The position numbers and the translations under genes were made by a program. Shown in pieces: positions 19,209-28,550 of a stretch of DNA of 64,000 bases. The stretch covers positions 1 through 64,000 of the forward strand of contig VGWD01000008.1 of NCBI GenBank assembly GCA_016873735.1. Reading direction: 5' to 3'. This DNA comes from Ignavibacteria bacterium (GTDB lineage Bacteria > Bacteroidota > Ignavibacteria > Kapaibacteriales > UBA961). Each line of letters starts with the position of its first letter. Position 1 is the first letter of the stretch. The notes under the pieces are model-generated. The model searched no databases. It was not told where the DNA came from and worked only from the letters and a program-made list of their open reading frames with translations.

Positions 19209-19951
19209 TGAAACTATCACTCAAAGTTTGGCGACAAAAAAATAAAGAAGCAGAAGGCCAATTCAAAGACTATGCTTTATCAGATATCAGCCCTGATATG
19301 TCATTTTTGGAAATGCTGGATGTTCTCAATGAGCAATTGCTGGCAAAGGGCGAAGATCCTGTGGCATTCGATCATGACTGTCGTGAAGGGATATGTGGCT
19401 CTTGTTCAATGATGATCAATGGCAAGCCTCATGGACCAGAAAGCATGACAACCACTTGTCAGTTGCACATGAGGAAATTCAAGGATGGAGATAATGTCGT
19501 TATCGAGCCTTGGAGAGCAAGTCCATTCCCCGTCATTCGCGATCTTGTTGTTGACCGTAGTGCATTTGATCGTATTATTCAGGCGGGTGGATTTATATCC
19601 GTGAATACGGGCAATGCGCAAGACGGCAATACCTTACCCATTCCCAAACCGGATGCTGATTCGGCTATGGATGCAGCGGCATGTATTGGATGTGGTGCAT
19701 GCGTTGCAGCATGTAAAAATGCATCTGCCATGCTCTTTACCGCGGCAAAGGTTTCTCACCTTGGATATTTACCGCAAGGTCAACCCGAAAGACAAAGAAG
19801 GGTCTTGAAGATGGTTGAGCAAATGGATGGCGAAGGCTTCGGCAATTGCACAAATACAAATGATTGCGAAGCAGCTTGCCCTAAAGGAATCAGTGTGAAG
19901 AATATCACAAGACTCAATAAAGACTTTTTGAAAGCAACGATATTCGGGTGA
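19208..19951 (+). CDS. sdhB: Succinate dehydrogenase / fumarate reductase iron-sulfur subunit
   Basis: The product is a 247-residue electron-transfer subunit. The [2Fe-2S] cluster ligands lie in [11 protein letters not shown] plus the later TTTCQLH. The C-terminal ferredoxin domain has [13 protein letters not shown] and [16 protein letters not shown] for the [4Fe-4S] and [3Fe-4S] clusters. It closes the sdhCAB operon and is followed by a terminator shared with the convergent gene. Confidence 0.96.
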   Translation: MKLSLKVWRQKNKEAEGQFKDYALSDISPDMSFLEMLDVLNEQLLAKGEDPVAFDHDCREGICGSCSMMINGKPHGPESMTTTCQLHMRKFKDGDNVVIEPWRASPFPVIRDLVVDRSAFDRIIQAGGFISVNTGNAQDGNTLPIPKPDADSAMDAAACIGCGACVAACKNASAMLFTAAKVSHLGYLPQGQPERQRRVLKMVEQMDGEGFGNCTNTNDCEAACPKGISVKNITRLNKDFLKATIFG

Positions 19952-19968
19952 TTCAATATCAAAAGAAT

Positions 19969-20000
19969 AAGGGAGATGTTTACTCCATCTCCCTTCTTTT
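19969..20000. terminator. Intrinsic terminator after sdhB
   Basis: AAGGGAGATG pairs perfectly with CATCTCCCTT around a 7-base loop, followed by TTCTTTT. It sits between convergent sdhB and the chalcone-isomerase-like gene and overlaps the latter's stop by one base. Confidence 0.75.
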
Positions 20001-20556
20001 ATGGGCCTAATAATCCTTTCTTTAAATCTTTATCCGCCGGTTCATCTCCCAGCCAGATTCCAAATAGTCCTTTTTTGAAATCCAAACCCGATATCGTACC
20101 CGCTTTCGTACCATTACGAAGTACAGTCACACCTTTACCCGGTTCATAAATCATCGAAAAGACATCGCCTTTTTTGATTTTCTCTTTGAAAAAACCTTTG
20201 AATTGATCTATTCTTGAACGAAGCGATGCGATATTACCCTTGGCCGACTTTTCAAAACCTTCTTCCACGGCATCAGACATTTTATCACTCGTGATAAGAG
20301 AGCTGACTATCGTCAATTCCATGGCAATGGATTCATCAGCATTGATCAGTGTATTGGCATCACGAGTCTTCCTTGTTACAAACAAAGCACCCAAATACAT
20401 ATCCATCCAAAATTTTTCACGTATTCCCACTCCATTCAAGGTTAGGGATTTTCCTGAAAATGTTTTGGTTGATGGTATTGCTATACCACTAACAGTTATG
20501 TCTGCATAAGCAGACATTGCAAATACTACCGAAAACACAAATAATATAAATCGCAT
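19999..20556 (-). CDS. Exported chalcone-isomerase-like protein
   Basis: The product has 185 residues. A signal peptide ends at SAYA (about residue 18). The rest matches the chalcone isomerase-like family: the N-terminal motif GIAIPSTKTFSGKSLTLNG, the helix GVGIREKFWMDMYLGALF, and the C-terminal segment FKKGLFGIWLGDEPADKDLKKGLLG. Bacterial members lack flavonoid substrates and probably bind fatty acids or other small lipids; their role is unproven. A strong Shine-Dalgarno GGAGG lies 5 bases upstream of the ATG, which fixes the start. It is the last gene of a five-gene minus-strand cluster, 22 bases after ccmF. Confidence 0.85.
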   Translation of the reverse strand: MRFILFVFSVVFAMSAYADITVSGIAIPSTKTFSGKSLTLNGVGIREKFWMDMYLGALFVTRKTRDANTLINADESIAMELTIVSSLITSDKMSDAVEEGFEKSAKGNIASLRSRIDQFKGFFKEKIKKGDVFSMIYEPGKGVTVLRNGTKAGTISGLDFKKGLFGIWLGDEPADKDLKKGLLGP

Positions 20557-20578
20557 ATCAACCTCCGGTATGAATGTA

Positions 20579-22858
20579 TTAAAGCAAATCTTTTTTATGT
20601 CTTGCTATTGAAACGAAGAAACCAGTCACCATCAATATAACACCAAGCCAAACAAGATTGATAAGTGGTTTGATTGACACTTCGACGGTGAATACTTCTT
20701 TTTTGGGAGGGGCTGGTTTTGATATGTCTTCAAATGCAATTTCGATTTGAGAATTGGCAAGATCCCCTTTCTTTGCAAGTAGCTTTGCAAAAGACAAACG
20801 CTGCGTTGAACCCGGTAGAGTAACCGGTTCAGGAGTAATCTCGGTTGTTTGCATATTCATGCCTGCTCGCAGTGAAATTTCAATCGAATCATTATTCCTG
20901 TATAAACGGACGATGGCCGATGGATAAATCTTACCGGAACTATCAGGTCCGCTACGCATACCTGACATATCAAATGCCAAAAAGCGAATGGCTCGTGATG
21001 AATCTGTTGGAAATACCTCTTTTTGATCTTTGCTCAATGTTAAACTTGCTATGCCACCGGTCTCTCCGGTAGCTTTTGGCGAGACATACACATCTCTGCT
21101 CCATGACCAATCAATGCCCGGCTCCAAAAACGCTGATTGTCTTTTATTGAAATCACTCCAAAATAACATGGGAGCTACTGTTGAGACATTGCCGTCTTTC
21201 TCAACATCAATGTGAAAACGATATTTTTCCCTGTCAGTTAATTCTTTTTCAATTCGTTCTTTGCCTTTGTATGTCAAGGTATAACCAAGGACTTTAGTTG
21301 GTACTCCTTGAATGAGTTGAGCATGTTGCATGACAGAATATTTGGAAGTCCATACAACACCAATCATCAACAATGCAATACCAGCATGGGAGAAGTATGC
21401 TCCCGCAGAACTAAAACGAGCTCTAAACACTTTGAAAGCAAGTTCCAGATTGATTATTAGAGCAAACCAAGCTGCAAATGTGAGCAAAATATAGAGAGGA
21501 TCTGTCACGCCCATGAAGAATGAGGTAATTGTCCCTGCAAGAGTTAATGCAATTGGCAGAAGCAATGAAGAATAATTCGTAAATATCTTTTTACCATTCC
21601 ATCTGGCAATGAGTGAAATGGCATTGAAACCCATGATGGCAATAACCAATGGTACATGTGTGGAATTGTAAAATGCAGGATCAATTGCAACTTTAGGTTG
21701 TTTTATCAATTCAGCGAATAATGGCCAACTTGTGCCAATGAATACAATGATTGCCGAGCCGAGGAGTAATGCAGATCCCATGGAAAGCAAAAACTCTCTG
21801 CTTTGCATTGAGAAATTCGCTGAAGAAAAGAGCAGATCATCCTTTCTCTTATACATAATAAAGAGGGCCAACAGCAAAAATGTGGACATGAATGCAATTA
21901 GCATGATATAGGCAAACATCCCGGGGTCAACAAAAGAGTGCACGGAAGTGTCACCCAATACTCCGCTTCTTGTGAGAAATGTGGAATACAATACAAGTAT
22001 GAATGCTAGTGATGACAATACAATATTTGTCTTGACTAAACCGCCCGTTTTCTTCTGTATCAGCATTGTATGCACCAATGCGGCTGAAACAAGCCAAGGA
22101 ATCAATGATGAATTTTCAACAGGATCCCATGCCCAGAATCCACCCCATCCCAATGTTTCATAAGCCCAGAAGCCACCAAGCATAATCCCAAAACCAAGAA
22201 TTGCTGTTGCATATAAAGTCCAAGGCAAAGCATGCTTCACCCATGCTTGATAATCCCTCTTCAAGAGGCCTGCCATAGCCAAAGCAAATGGAGCACTCAT
22301 GGCTGCAAATCCGGTAAATAATATTGGAGGATGAATGGTGATCCATACATTATGAAGCAAAGGATTGAGTCCTTTGCCATTTTGAGGGGTAAATCCATCA
22401 GCAACACCTTCTTTAGCAAATGTTTCCCATACAAATGCAAATGGGTTTTTGATGACGAGCAGCAATAACAAAAATGACATGATCAATGAATAAAAGACCA
22501 TGATCTCCGGTTCATTTCCCTTACGCTTTCCAAATGCAGACAATGCTACACCCAATAAAGCAACCCACATTGTCCATAACATGAAGCTCCCCTCTTGGCC
22601 TGCATAACCAGCAGCAAAAAGAAACCATGCCTGCAATTCTTTTGAAGAATAATTCCAGATATAGTGATATTCGAAACGATGATTGAATACCAGCCAAAGT
22701 ATTCCAAGAAAGGCAATGATGATTCCGATTGCGGTAAAGCGAAAGAGTAATCTTCCAAATTGTACTGCCTGTGCATTCCCTCGCAACCCAAAGGCATAGA
22801 AACCGGTGGCAGTGAGAGCGCTTGCAAACAATATATGTATCAATATTTGGCCGAGCAT
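20579..22858 (-). CDS. ccmF: Cytochrome c biogenesis heme lyase, CcmF/CcsA family
   Basis: The product is a 759-residue polytopic inner-membrane protein. The heme-handling WWD motif GWGGFWAWDPVENSSLIPWL lies at about residues 233-252, and conserved flanking histidines are seen in HPPILFTGF and VHTMLIQKK. About 14 hydrophobic segments are followed by a periplasmic region at residues 510-720 and a last helix. It would attach heme to apocytochrome c at CxxCH sites. The protein is longer than many CcmF proteins because of the C-terminal periplasmic part. The other Ccm genes are not in the window. The gene lies 5 bases downstream of the TldD-like protease gene. Confidence 0.92.
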   Translation of the reverse strand: MLGQILIHILFASALTATGFYAFGLRGNAQAVQFGRLLFRFTAIGIIIAFLGILWLVFNHRFEYHYIWNYSSKELQAWFLFAAGYAGQEGSFMLWTMWVALLGVALSAFGKRKGNEPEIMVFYSLIMSFLLLLLVIKNPFAFVWETFAKEGVADGFTPQNGKGLNPLLHNVWITIHPPILFTGFAAMSAPFALAMAGLLKRDYQAWVKHALPWTLYATAILGFGIMLGGFWAYETLGWGGFWAWDPVENSSLIPWLVSAALVHTMLIQKKTGGLVKTNIVLSSLAFILVLYSTFLTRSGVLGDTSVHSFVDPGMFAYIMLIAFMSTFLLLALFIMYKRKDDLLFSSANFSMQSREFLLSMGSALLLGSAIIVFIGTSWPLFAELIKQPKVAIDPAFYNSTHVPLVIAIMGFNAISLIARWNGKKIFTNYSSLLLPIALTLAGTITSFFMGVTDPLYILLTFAAWFALIINLELAFKVFRARFSSAGAYFSHAGIALLMIGVVWTSKYSVMQHAQLIQGVPTKVLGYTLTYKGKERIEKELTDREKYRFHIDVEKDGNVSTVAPMLFWSDFNKRQSAFLEPGIDWSWSRDVYVSPKATGETGGIASLTLSKDQKEVFPTDSSRAIRFLAFDMSGMRSGPDSSGKIYPSAIVRLYRNNDSIEISLRAGMNMQTTEITPEPVTLPGSTQRLSFAKLLAKKGDLANSQIEIAFEDISKPAPPKKEVFTVEVSIKPLINLVWLGVILMVTGFFVSIARHKKDLL

Positions 22859-22863
22859 ATATC

Positions 22864-24546
22864 TTAAGGTTTTGGTTTTGACAAGGGTGACTCAAGCAAT
22901 GGTGGTTTCGCTTGGGACTTTTGTTTCTTTTGAACTTCAATAGTTTTCACATATAATGAAGGTGAGCTTGCCGAAACGGGAACACCACCTGATTCAGCAC
23001 CACATACTCCATTGAAAATCCCGATATCATGTGAGGCAGCAACAATATTATTGAATGTTGTCAGAGGAGTTCCTATCAAATCAACCCCTCTAACCAACTC
23101 ATCGGGTCTGCCATCGGTATATATCTTGTACACCACCAACGGCTGCACATTAAATGCATTTGGTATCGTACGTGCTGTGAATGTAAAACCACCTGATATC
23201 TCAACAAAGTAGAGACCATATTCTTTATTCTGAGCTTTACATTCATTTCTAAGCAATGTTCGCAAAGAATCAAATGCAACTGACTGCGATGCCAAAACAA
23301 GGAGATTGGATTGTCTGGCTACAGGCCTAAGACCTGCTTGCCTTCGCCCATGCCCATTAGATACAGGAAATGATTCAATCGGAGAGCGGCTCATAAGAAA
23401 ATTCTTGAATATTCCTTTTTCAACGGCAATAACTTTTTCAGCTTTTACGCCTTCATCATCATATGCATAGTAACCGACGATATCCTGACCATTCAAGGTC
23501 TTCAAACCGGGATCAAAGACCACATCGATAAAATCGGGTAGAATTTTTTTATTCAAGAATGATTTGAAAGTCTGGGAAGAATTGGGGTCTTTTTGTCGAT
23601 GCCCTTCTACTCTGTGACCGAATATCTCATGAAAAAAGACACCTGATGCAGCGCCTGAAAGGATTGCCGGCCCTGAATAGGTTTCAGCCAGCGGTGCAAC
23701 ACGTAATTGCCCCAATGTTTGAATCATGCGCCGAATATCCTGCGCGATGATTTCTTCAGAAGGAAGATTCTCTGGTTGAAATGCAAAATAACTTGAAAAC
23801 AAAGGAAGGGTCATCCCATCATCTGCTTTTGTTGAAGCCGATGCAAACATTCTTACATTGGGCTCACTTTGTAGAATCACAGTTCCTTCAGAACTTACGA
23901 AGTACTTTGTGATGATATCAGCTTGAAAATACACTTCACCGGTATAAATCTCTGGATCCACTGCAAACAATGCAGACAATTGCTTTATTTTTTTCAGCCA
24001 TTGCAAAGAGTCTATAATAAATGACTGATCAGGAGCGATGGATTCAATTGGTTGTTGCCTGGAAAAGTCAGCCGAACTATCTTCTTCTTTAACCTTGACT
24101 GCGCGATTGGTCAATACTTTCCCATATCGTTCAACTGCTTTCTTATAAAGTTTATCCGTCGCATTCCACATTACAGAACGCAATGCCTTTTCATCATTGG
24201 TCATAGGTAGCTCAATTCCTCGACCTCCCCCTCCAAATTCAAAGCGACTTCCTCTAATCGTGTGCGTATTATCCAATTCGTGATTGCCAACTCGAATGTC
24301 TATATCCAAAATTCGAGACAACGTTTGTTCACTACTCTTTACATTACCAAAAGCTGCATTCATGCGAATGGTTTTTGTTTCAGTAACGGCATAAGACAAA
24401 AAGTAAGGAGGTGTTGATTGATTTGCAAGACCATCCATAGTCCTTTTCATTTCATTCTTCATCGCATTGAGCAATGGATATTCAAGGGCATCGATTGAAA
24501 CCGATGTGAACATCAGCATGATTAGAATTGCAAATACTTTGATCAT
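22864..24546 (-). CDS. Exported TldD/PmbA-family metalloprotease
   Basis: The product has 560 residues. The first 20 residues form a clear signal peptide (hydrophobic core followed by SIDA). The TldD metal site is seen as FFHEIFGHRVEGH near residue 310, and FLMSRSP and NGHGRRQ, typical of TldD, follow. The C-terminus carries GAESGGVPVSASSPSLYVK and a Lys/Gln/Pro-rich tail. Classical TldD is cytosolic and works with TldE on peptides such as microcin B17; here the signal peptide points to the periplasm and no TldE partner is adjacent. The gene is between ccmF and the regulatory-domain protein gene, with gaps of 5 and 12 bases. Confidence 0.85.
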   Translation of the reverse strand: MIKVFAILIMLMFTSVSIDALEYPLLNAMKNEMKRTMDGLANQSTPPYFLSYAVTETKTIRMNAAFGNVKSSEQTLSRILDIDIRVGNHELDNTHTIRGSRFEFGGGGRGIELPMTNDEKALRSVMWNATDKLYKKAVERYGKVLTNRAVKVKEEDSSADFSRQQPIESIAPDQSFIIDSLQWLKKIKQLSALFAVDPEIYTGEVYFQADIITKYFVSSEGTVILQSEPNVRMFASASTKADDGMTLPLFSSYFAFQPENLPSEEIIAQDIRRMIQTLGQLRVAPLAETYSGPAILSGAASGVFFHEIFGHRVEGHRQKDPNSSQTFKSFLNKKILPDFIDVVFDPGLKTLNGQDIVGYYAYDDEGVKAEKVIAVEKGIFKNFLMSRSPIESFPVSNGHGRRQAGLRPVARQSNLLVLASQSVAFDSLRTLLRNECKAQNKEYGLYFVEISGGFTFTARTIPNAFNVQPLVVYKIYTDGRPDELVRGVDLIGTPLTTFNNIVAASHDIGIFNGVCGAESGGVPVSASSPSLYVKTIEVQKKQKSQAKPPLLESPLSKPKP

Positions 24547-24558
24547 GAAATTTCCTTA

Positions 24559-25284
24559 TTAAAAATCATTTGCGATAGAAGAAACTATCAATGCAACATC
24601 GATAGGAATTTTCAACTTCCCTTCTTCAAATGTCAATCGCGATTCCGGAGCACCGGCTGCCAGAAGTCTCGAACGAATTTCTTGAATTCTTTTTTCTATC
24701 AATGATAAAGGTGCCAAAGTTTCTGCTTGAGCAGATCCTTTTTTACCTTTTGTTTTCTTTGGTGTTTTTTCTTTTTTGCCTTTTGATGACTCCTTGGTGG
24801 CAATACCGGCAGAGACTACTATCTTCACTTTAAGATGAAGCAATTTTCTCATCATTTCAGGTAGCATTGTGAACAATACGGTTTGACTTGCATTTGATTG
24901 ACCAGCCTGAAATACAGGGAATTGTTTGATGGTATCACCCTTTGCCAACACTTTCACCTGAAAGTCTTGATTGATCTCTTGATATGTTTTTCCATCCGGT
25001 ACTCGAAAATCCTGTTGCGACATAAATATGTCATTTCGTTCAAATGACATAAAATATGTTTTGCCGGGTTTTAATGTCATTGTAAACTCACCCGCTGCCG
25101 TAGTCTTGGATTTCCCTACAATTTCATCTCCGTCTTTGGCATATACTTGTACACCTTGAAGCACATTTCTCTTTGAGTCAACTACTTTACCCTTGATCAG
25201 AAATGTTACGCCTTGTGCAAGAACAGTACTTTGAACTGCAAACAATGCACATATCACACCCATTATTGAATATCTTCCCAACAT
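24559..25284 (-). CDS. Secreted protein with carboxypeptidase-regulatory-like domain
   Basis: The product has 241 residues. The signal peptide ends at TVLAQ. Residues 28-100 match the CarboxypepD-regulatory-like (transthyretin-type) domain: IKGKVVDSKRNVLQGVQVYAKD, TAAGEFTMTLKPGKTY. A very basic low-complexity stretch (KGKKEKTPKKTKGKKG) follows at about residues 165-185. The last 45 residues (IRSRLLAAGAPESRLTFEEG) resemble an OmpA-like peptidoglycan-binding fragment but are too short to call. Function unknown; it is probably periplasmic or envelope-attached. It is 24 bases after the thioredoxin-like gene. Confidence 0.65.
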   Translation of the reverse strand: MLGRYSIMGVICALFAVQSTVLAQGVTFLIKGKVVDSKRNVLQGVQVYAKDGDEIVGKSKTTAAGEFTMTLKPGKTYFMSFERNDIFMSQQDFRVPDGKTYQEINQDFQVKVLAKGDTIKQFPVFQAGQSNASQTVLFTMLPEMMRKLLHLKVKIVVSAGIATKESSKGKKEKTPKKTKGKKGSAQAETLAPLSLIEKRIQEIRSRLLAAGAPESRLTFEEGKLKIPIDVALIVSSIANDF

Positions 25285-25308
25285 AAATCAAACTCCAAAA
25301 AAATAATG

Positions 25309-25899
25309 TTAACGAATACATTCCATTAATTCTGATTCTACAGCTTTTCCCTTGTCTTTTGCATACCATGCATGCAATTCTTTGTATATATCTTCCTTTG
25401 CCATATTTTTACTTTTCAAATTTTGAAAAAGATCATTAGCTGGTTTTGGTCTTGGACCCCATACCCATGATTCTTCTCCTTGATAGGTGGTTCCAATAAG
25501 TTTTGGTATACTCATTGAACCATTGGTCTGATACTTTTCCAGAAGTTCAGGATATACATCTCTAGAGATGATACGCAAAATGATTTTTCCTTGCGATTGG
25601 CGAGCAATTTCGGTAATGACAGGGAGAGATTGCGAAGAATCACCGCACCATCCATCAGTGATGACAATCCAAACTTGAGGATTTATGATGCAATAGATAA
25701 TATCTAAAGCATCTTCTGAGATGGTATAAGTCTTTTCTACTCTTTTGCTTCTTGCCCAATTCAAAGTATAATACCCAAGCATCTCTTTTTGTTGCTCATT
25801 GAGAGTTTCCGGATCCGCATGGACAGCATCATAAAATCGTTGAATATACACTTCAATGGACTCGGATCTGTCCAAATATTCAAATGCTAAACTTTTCAT
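25309..25899 (-). CDS. Thioredoxin-fold protein (Thioredoxin_9-like)
   Basis: The product is a 196-residue protein without a signal peptide, so it is likely cytosolic. The thioredoxin fold is recognised from VWIVITDGWCGDSSQSLPVI near residue 85 and the cis-Pro segment MSIPKLIGT. The active site keeps only the first Cys (CGDS instead of CxxC), a feature of this subfamily rather than damage. Role unknown; it may be a thiol-dependent reductase or a bacilliredoxin-like protein. It is the first gene of the cluster leading to tldD and ccmF. Confidence 0.75.
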   Translation of the reverse strand: MKSLAFEYLDRSESIEVYIQRFYDAVHADPETLNEQQKEMLGYYTLNWARSKRVEKTYTISEDALDIIYCIINPQVWIVITDGWCGDSSQSLPVITEIARQSQGKIILRIISRDVYPELLEKYQTNGSMSIPKLIGTTYQGEESWVWGPRPKPANDLFQNLKSKNMAKEDIYKELHAWYAKDKGKAVESELMECIR

Positions 25900-25988
25900 G
25901 AAATATCATCTCGAACAATTACATCTCTAACATCCACACAAAGAACATAGTTCTAGGAGCATGAAAATCATTTGTCATTCACTATGGT

Positions 25989-26924
25989 TCAAACTGGGGA
26001 TTCAGAATTGCTTTTTTTGGGGAAGAGCAATGAAATAACTACAGAGGCAAGCAAGATCACCAAGACAAAAAATAGGGCTAATTCAATTGGGATTTTGTAA
26101 ATACCACTGATGATCATTTTTACACCGATAAAGCTCAAGATAACCGCAAGACCATAATTGAGATAATGGAATAACCCTACAACTCCCGCCAAGGCAAAGT
26201 ATAATGAACGTAATCCCAGAATTGCAAAAATGTTGGATGTGTAGACAATAAAGGGATCCGGAGAGACTGCCAAAACCGCTGGAATGGAATCAAGTGCAAA
26301 AACCAAGTCGGTTGTTTCAACCAAGGCAAGAACCATAAACAAAGGTGTAACAAATGTATACCCCATTTTGCGTACAATGAATTTGTCTTCGTGATAGTTT
26401 TTTGAAACACCAAAAAAACGACGCACCAATTTCAATGTCCAACTTGATTCAGGATTGAACTCAACATCATCTTTTGAGAAAATCAGTTTGAATCCCGTGA
26501 AAACAAGAAATGCTCCCAGGATATAAATGATGGAATGAAACTCCGCAAGAATGGCAACACCGCCAATGATGAATAATGCCCGCATAATCAATGCACCCAA
26601 TACACCCCAAAACAACACCTTGTGTTGATATTTTTCAGGTACTTTGAAATAACTGAATATCGCAAGGAAAACAAAGAGATTGTCTACGCTGAGTGACTTT
26701 TCTATGACATAAGCAGTCACAAACTCAGTGGCTTGTACATTGGATTTGTAAAACCAGATACCCACACCAAACAAACAGGCAAGCCCTATCCAAAATGCAC
26801 TCCACCACAAAGCTTCCTTCACCGAAATAACATGTGCTTTTTTGTGAAAAACACCTATGTCAAGCGCAAGCATGATGAGTATGAAAGTGTGGAAGCTAAT
26901 CCACAAGAGGAGTTCATTAGACAT
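25989..26924 (-). CDS. TerC/Alx-family integral membrane protein
   Basis: The product is a 311-residue protein with about nine hydrophobic helices. Family landmarks are VIEKSLSVDNLFVFLAIF, KVLFWGVLGALIMRA, ETTDLVFALDSIPAVLA and FAILGLRSLYFAL, whose Asp/Glu/Asn residues are thought to handle metal ions. Known members export manganese or metallate exported proteins, and the old name comes from tellurite resistance. The gene is 89 bases upstream of the thioredoxin-like gene on the same strand, and 58 bases after the exported PLP enzyme. Confidence 0.92.
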   Translation of the reverse strand: MSNELLLWISFHTFILIMLALDIGVFHKKAHVISVKEALWWSAFWIGLACLFGVGIWFYKSNVQATEFVTAYVIEKSLSVDNLFVFLAIFSYFKVPEKYQHKVLFWGVLGALIMRALFIIGGVAILAEFHSIIYILGAFLVFTGFKLIFSKDDVEFNPESSWTLKLVRRFFGVSKNYHEDKFIVRKMGYTFVTPLFMVLALVETTDLVFALDSIPAVLAVSPDPFIVYTSNIFAILGLRSLYFALAGVVGLFHYLNYGLAVILSFIGVKMIISGIYKIPIELALFFVLVILLASVVISLLFPKKSNSESPV

Positions 26925-26982
26925 AGAGAAAACGATTATTGATGACGGGTGGAAATATATGGTGAAGCAAAGTTTGAAGGTA

Positions 26983-28260
26983 TCATCCCTTCAATCCTTT
27001 CACCCGTCCTTTCAAAATAGAAAGCAAGACATCTGCAAAATAATCAATTTCGCCTTCTGAAATGTAAATGTTTGGCGTAATTCTTATTCCATCAACATTT
27101 GCATATTTGATGGGTGTTGTTATGATACGATGTGTGGAAAACAGGTACTCGCCTATTTTACCGTGATCAAATCCCTCGAAACAAAATACCATGAGCCCAC
27201 ACCATTGTTGTGGATCTTCAATGTTAGTCATGAAACTCACACCGGGCTCATTTTTGACTTTGGTAATCCAGCGCATATGCAATGAACGCAATCGTTCTGC
27301 CTTATTTGCTAAGCCGACACGGTCATTGAATGCCAAGGCCTCTGATATGGCATTATGTAATGCGGCGGGATGTGTTCCTATCTCTTCGAATTTTTTTATG
27401 GAAGCATCTTGATCAGGATTAGCTGCCATGAGTGGCCAAATTGCGGGGATTTTATCCTTGGCCACATAGAGCATTCCATTGCCAACCGGTGCATAAAGCC
27501 ACTTATGGAGCGAAGTACCGAAATAATCACATTGCAAATCACTCTGTGTAAATGGAAAATGTGCAAATGAATGCGCACCATCAACAATGCATTCTATACC
27601 CATTTCTTTGGCCATGAGGCAAATCTCTCTCACAGGAAAAATTTGTCCGGTGCAAAATGACACATGAGAAACATGAATGATCTTTGTGTTCTTAGTGATT
27701 GCTTTTTTGAAGGAGTTCACAATATCAGATGGATCCAAAACAGGCACTTTTATGGGTATTTTCTTTAAGATTATGCTATCGCGTCGTACTCTTTGCTCCC
27801 ATGCGGTAATCATTCTTGGATAATCCAACTCTGTTGTAAGAACTTCATCCCCTTTCTTTAGAGAGATACCCATTTGCAGGTGCTGCAAGCTCTCACTAGC
27901 ATTGCGAGTTATGGCTATTTCTTCATCACTTACGCCAAACAAGGAGGCAATACCTTGCCTTACACGCTCCAATCCAGGTTCTTGCTGTTGCCAAATATTC
28001 CTTGCCGGTGCTTGATTTGCATAATCCAATCCGGTATGCAATGCCTGCATAACCGATCTTGGGCTTGGGCTTACACCCCCATTATTCAGATTAATCATGG
28101 TTCTGTCCATAGGAAACTCCGTTCTGATGGATTGCCAGAAGTCATTATTAGACTTGGACTTAGACTCTTCAATCATTGGCACTTCGATAGAGGTAAGTGC
28201 TTGAAGTGGAGATGCAAGTAGAATGCTGCTTTTCAGCATCGTTCTTCGATTTATGCTCAT
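26983..28260 (-). CDS. Exported class V aminotransferase-fold PLP enzyme (isopenicillin-N-epimerase-like)
   Basis: The product has 425 residues. The start at 28260 is chosen because it begins a Tat-like signal (NRRTMLKSSILLASP); the open frame extends to 28467 but the extra part is not protein-like. The fold type I PLP core has TRNASESLQ, IVDGAHSFAHFPF and the Schiff-base Lys in FGTSLHKWLYAPVGNGML. The C-terminal domain includes GIRITPNIYISEGEID. Relatives include isopenicillin-N epimerase and cysteine desulfurase-like enzymes; the real substrate is unknown. It is divergent from a second enzyme with a Tat-like signal, an LD-carboxypeptidase. Export of a folded cofactor enzyme by Tat is plausible. 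Confidence 0.82.
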   Translation of the reverse strand: MSINRRTMLKSSILLASPLQALTSIEVPMIEESKSKSNNDFWQSIRTEFPMDRTMINLNNGGVSPSPRSVMQALHTGLDYANQAPARNIWQQQEPGLERVRQGIASLFGVSDEEIAITRNASESLQHLQMGISLKKGDEVLTTELDYPRMITAWEQRVRRDSIILKKIPIKVPVLDPSDIVNSFKKAITKNTKIIHVSHVSFCTGQIFPVREICLMAKEMGIECIVDGAHSFAHFPFTQSDLQCDYFGTSLHKWLYAPVGNGMLYVAKDKIPAIWPLMAANPDQDASIKKFEEIGTHPAALHNAISEALAFNDRVGLANKAERLRSLHMRWITKVKNEPGVSFMTNIEDPQQWCGLMVFCFEGFDHGKIGEYLFSTHRIITTPIKYANVDGIRITPNIYISEGEIDYFADVLLSILKGRVKGLKG

Positions 28261-28550
28261 AGAACCATCCAAATAGATCTGATTAACATTATGGCTGAAA
28301 TTATGAATAATTACTGTTTTGAACGCATTGAATTTCACATAGTCAGGGTTTTGTGGTAACACACGAATGATGATTTCGATAATCGGAGAAATCTCTCGTT
28401 CATAATTCACGGACAATAAAGGAATAATGCTGTGGATAACCTTGAATTTTCGTAATTTACAGACCATGGAAAGGTCTCTTTCAGGCCCTTATCCATTGGA
28501 TAGTGATCATGATTGTCATGAACTACCATTCATTGTCGGATGAGAGAAAA

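Noticed and set aside
25309-25899. Thioredoxin-like protein with CGDS instead of CxxC looked like an inactivated enzyme.
   Set aside because: The WCGDS pattern with a single Cys is typical of the Thioredoxin_9-like group, so it is a family trait.
26974-26994. Hairpin TTGAAGG/CCTTCAA as an intrinsic terminator of the PLP-enzyme gene.
   Set aside because: The stem is short, overlaps the stop codon and is followed by ACTTTGC rather than a U-run; kept only as part of a nested repeat.
28261-28550. Upstream extension of the PLP-enzyme frame to 28467 and of the LD-carboxypeptidase frame to 28503.
   Set aside because: The added residues precede clear Tat-like signal peptides, so the 290-base stretch is treated as a divergent intergenic region. 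No TAnnTTTG promoter box was found in it.
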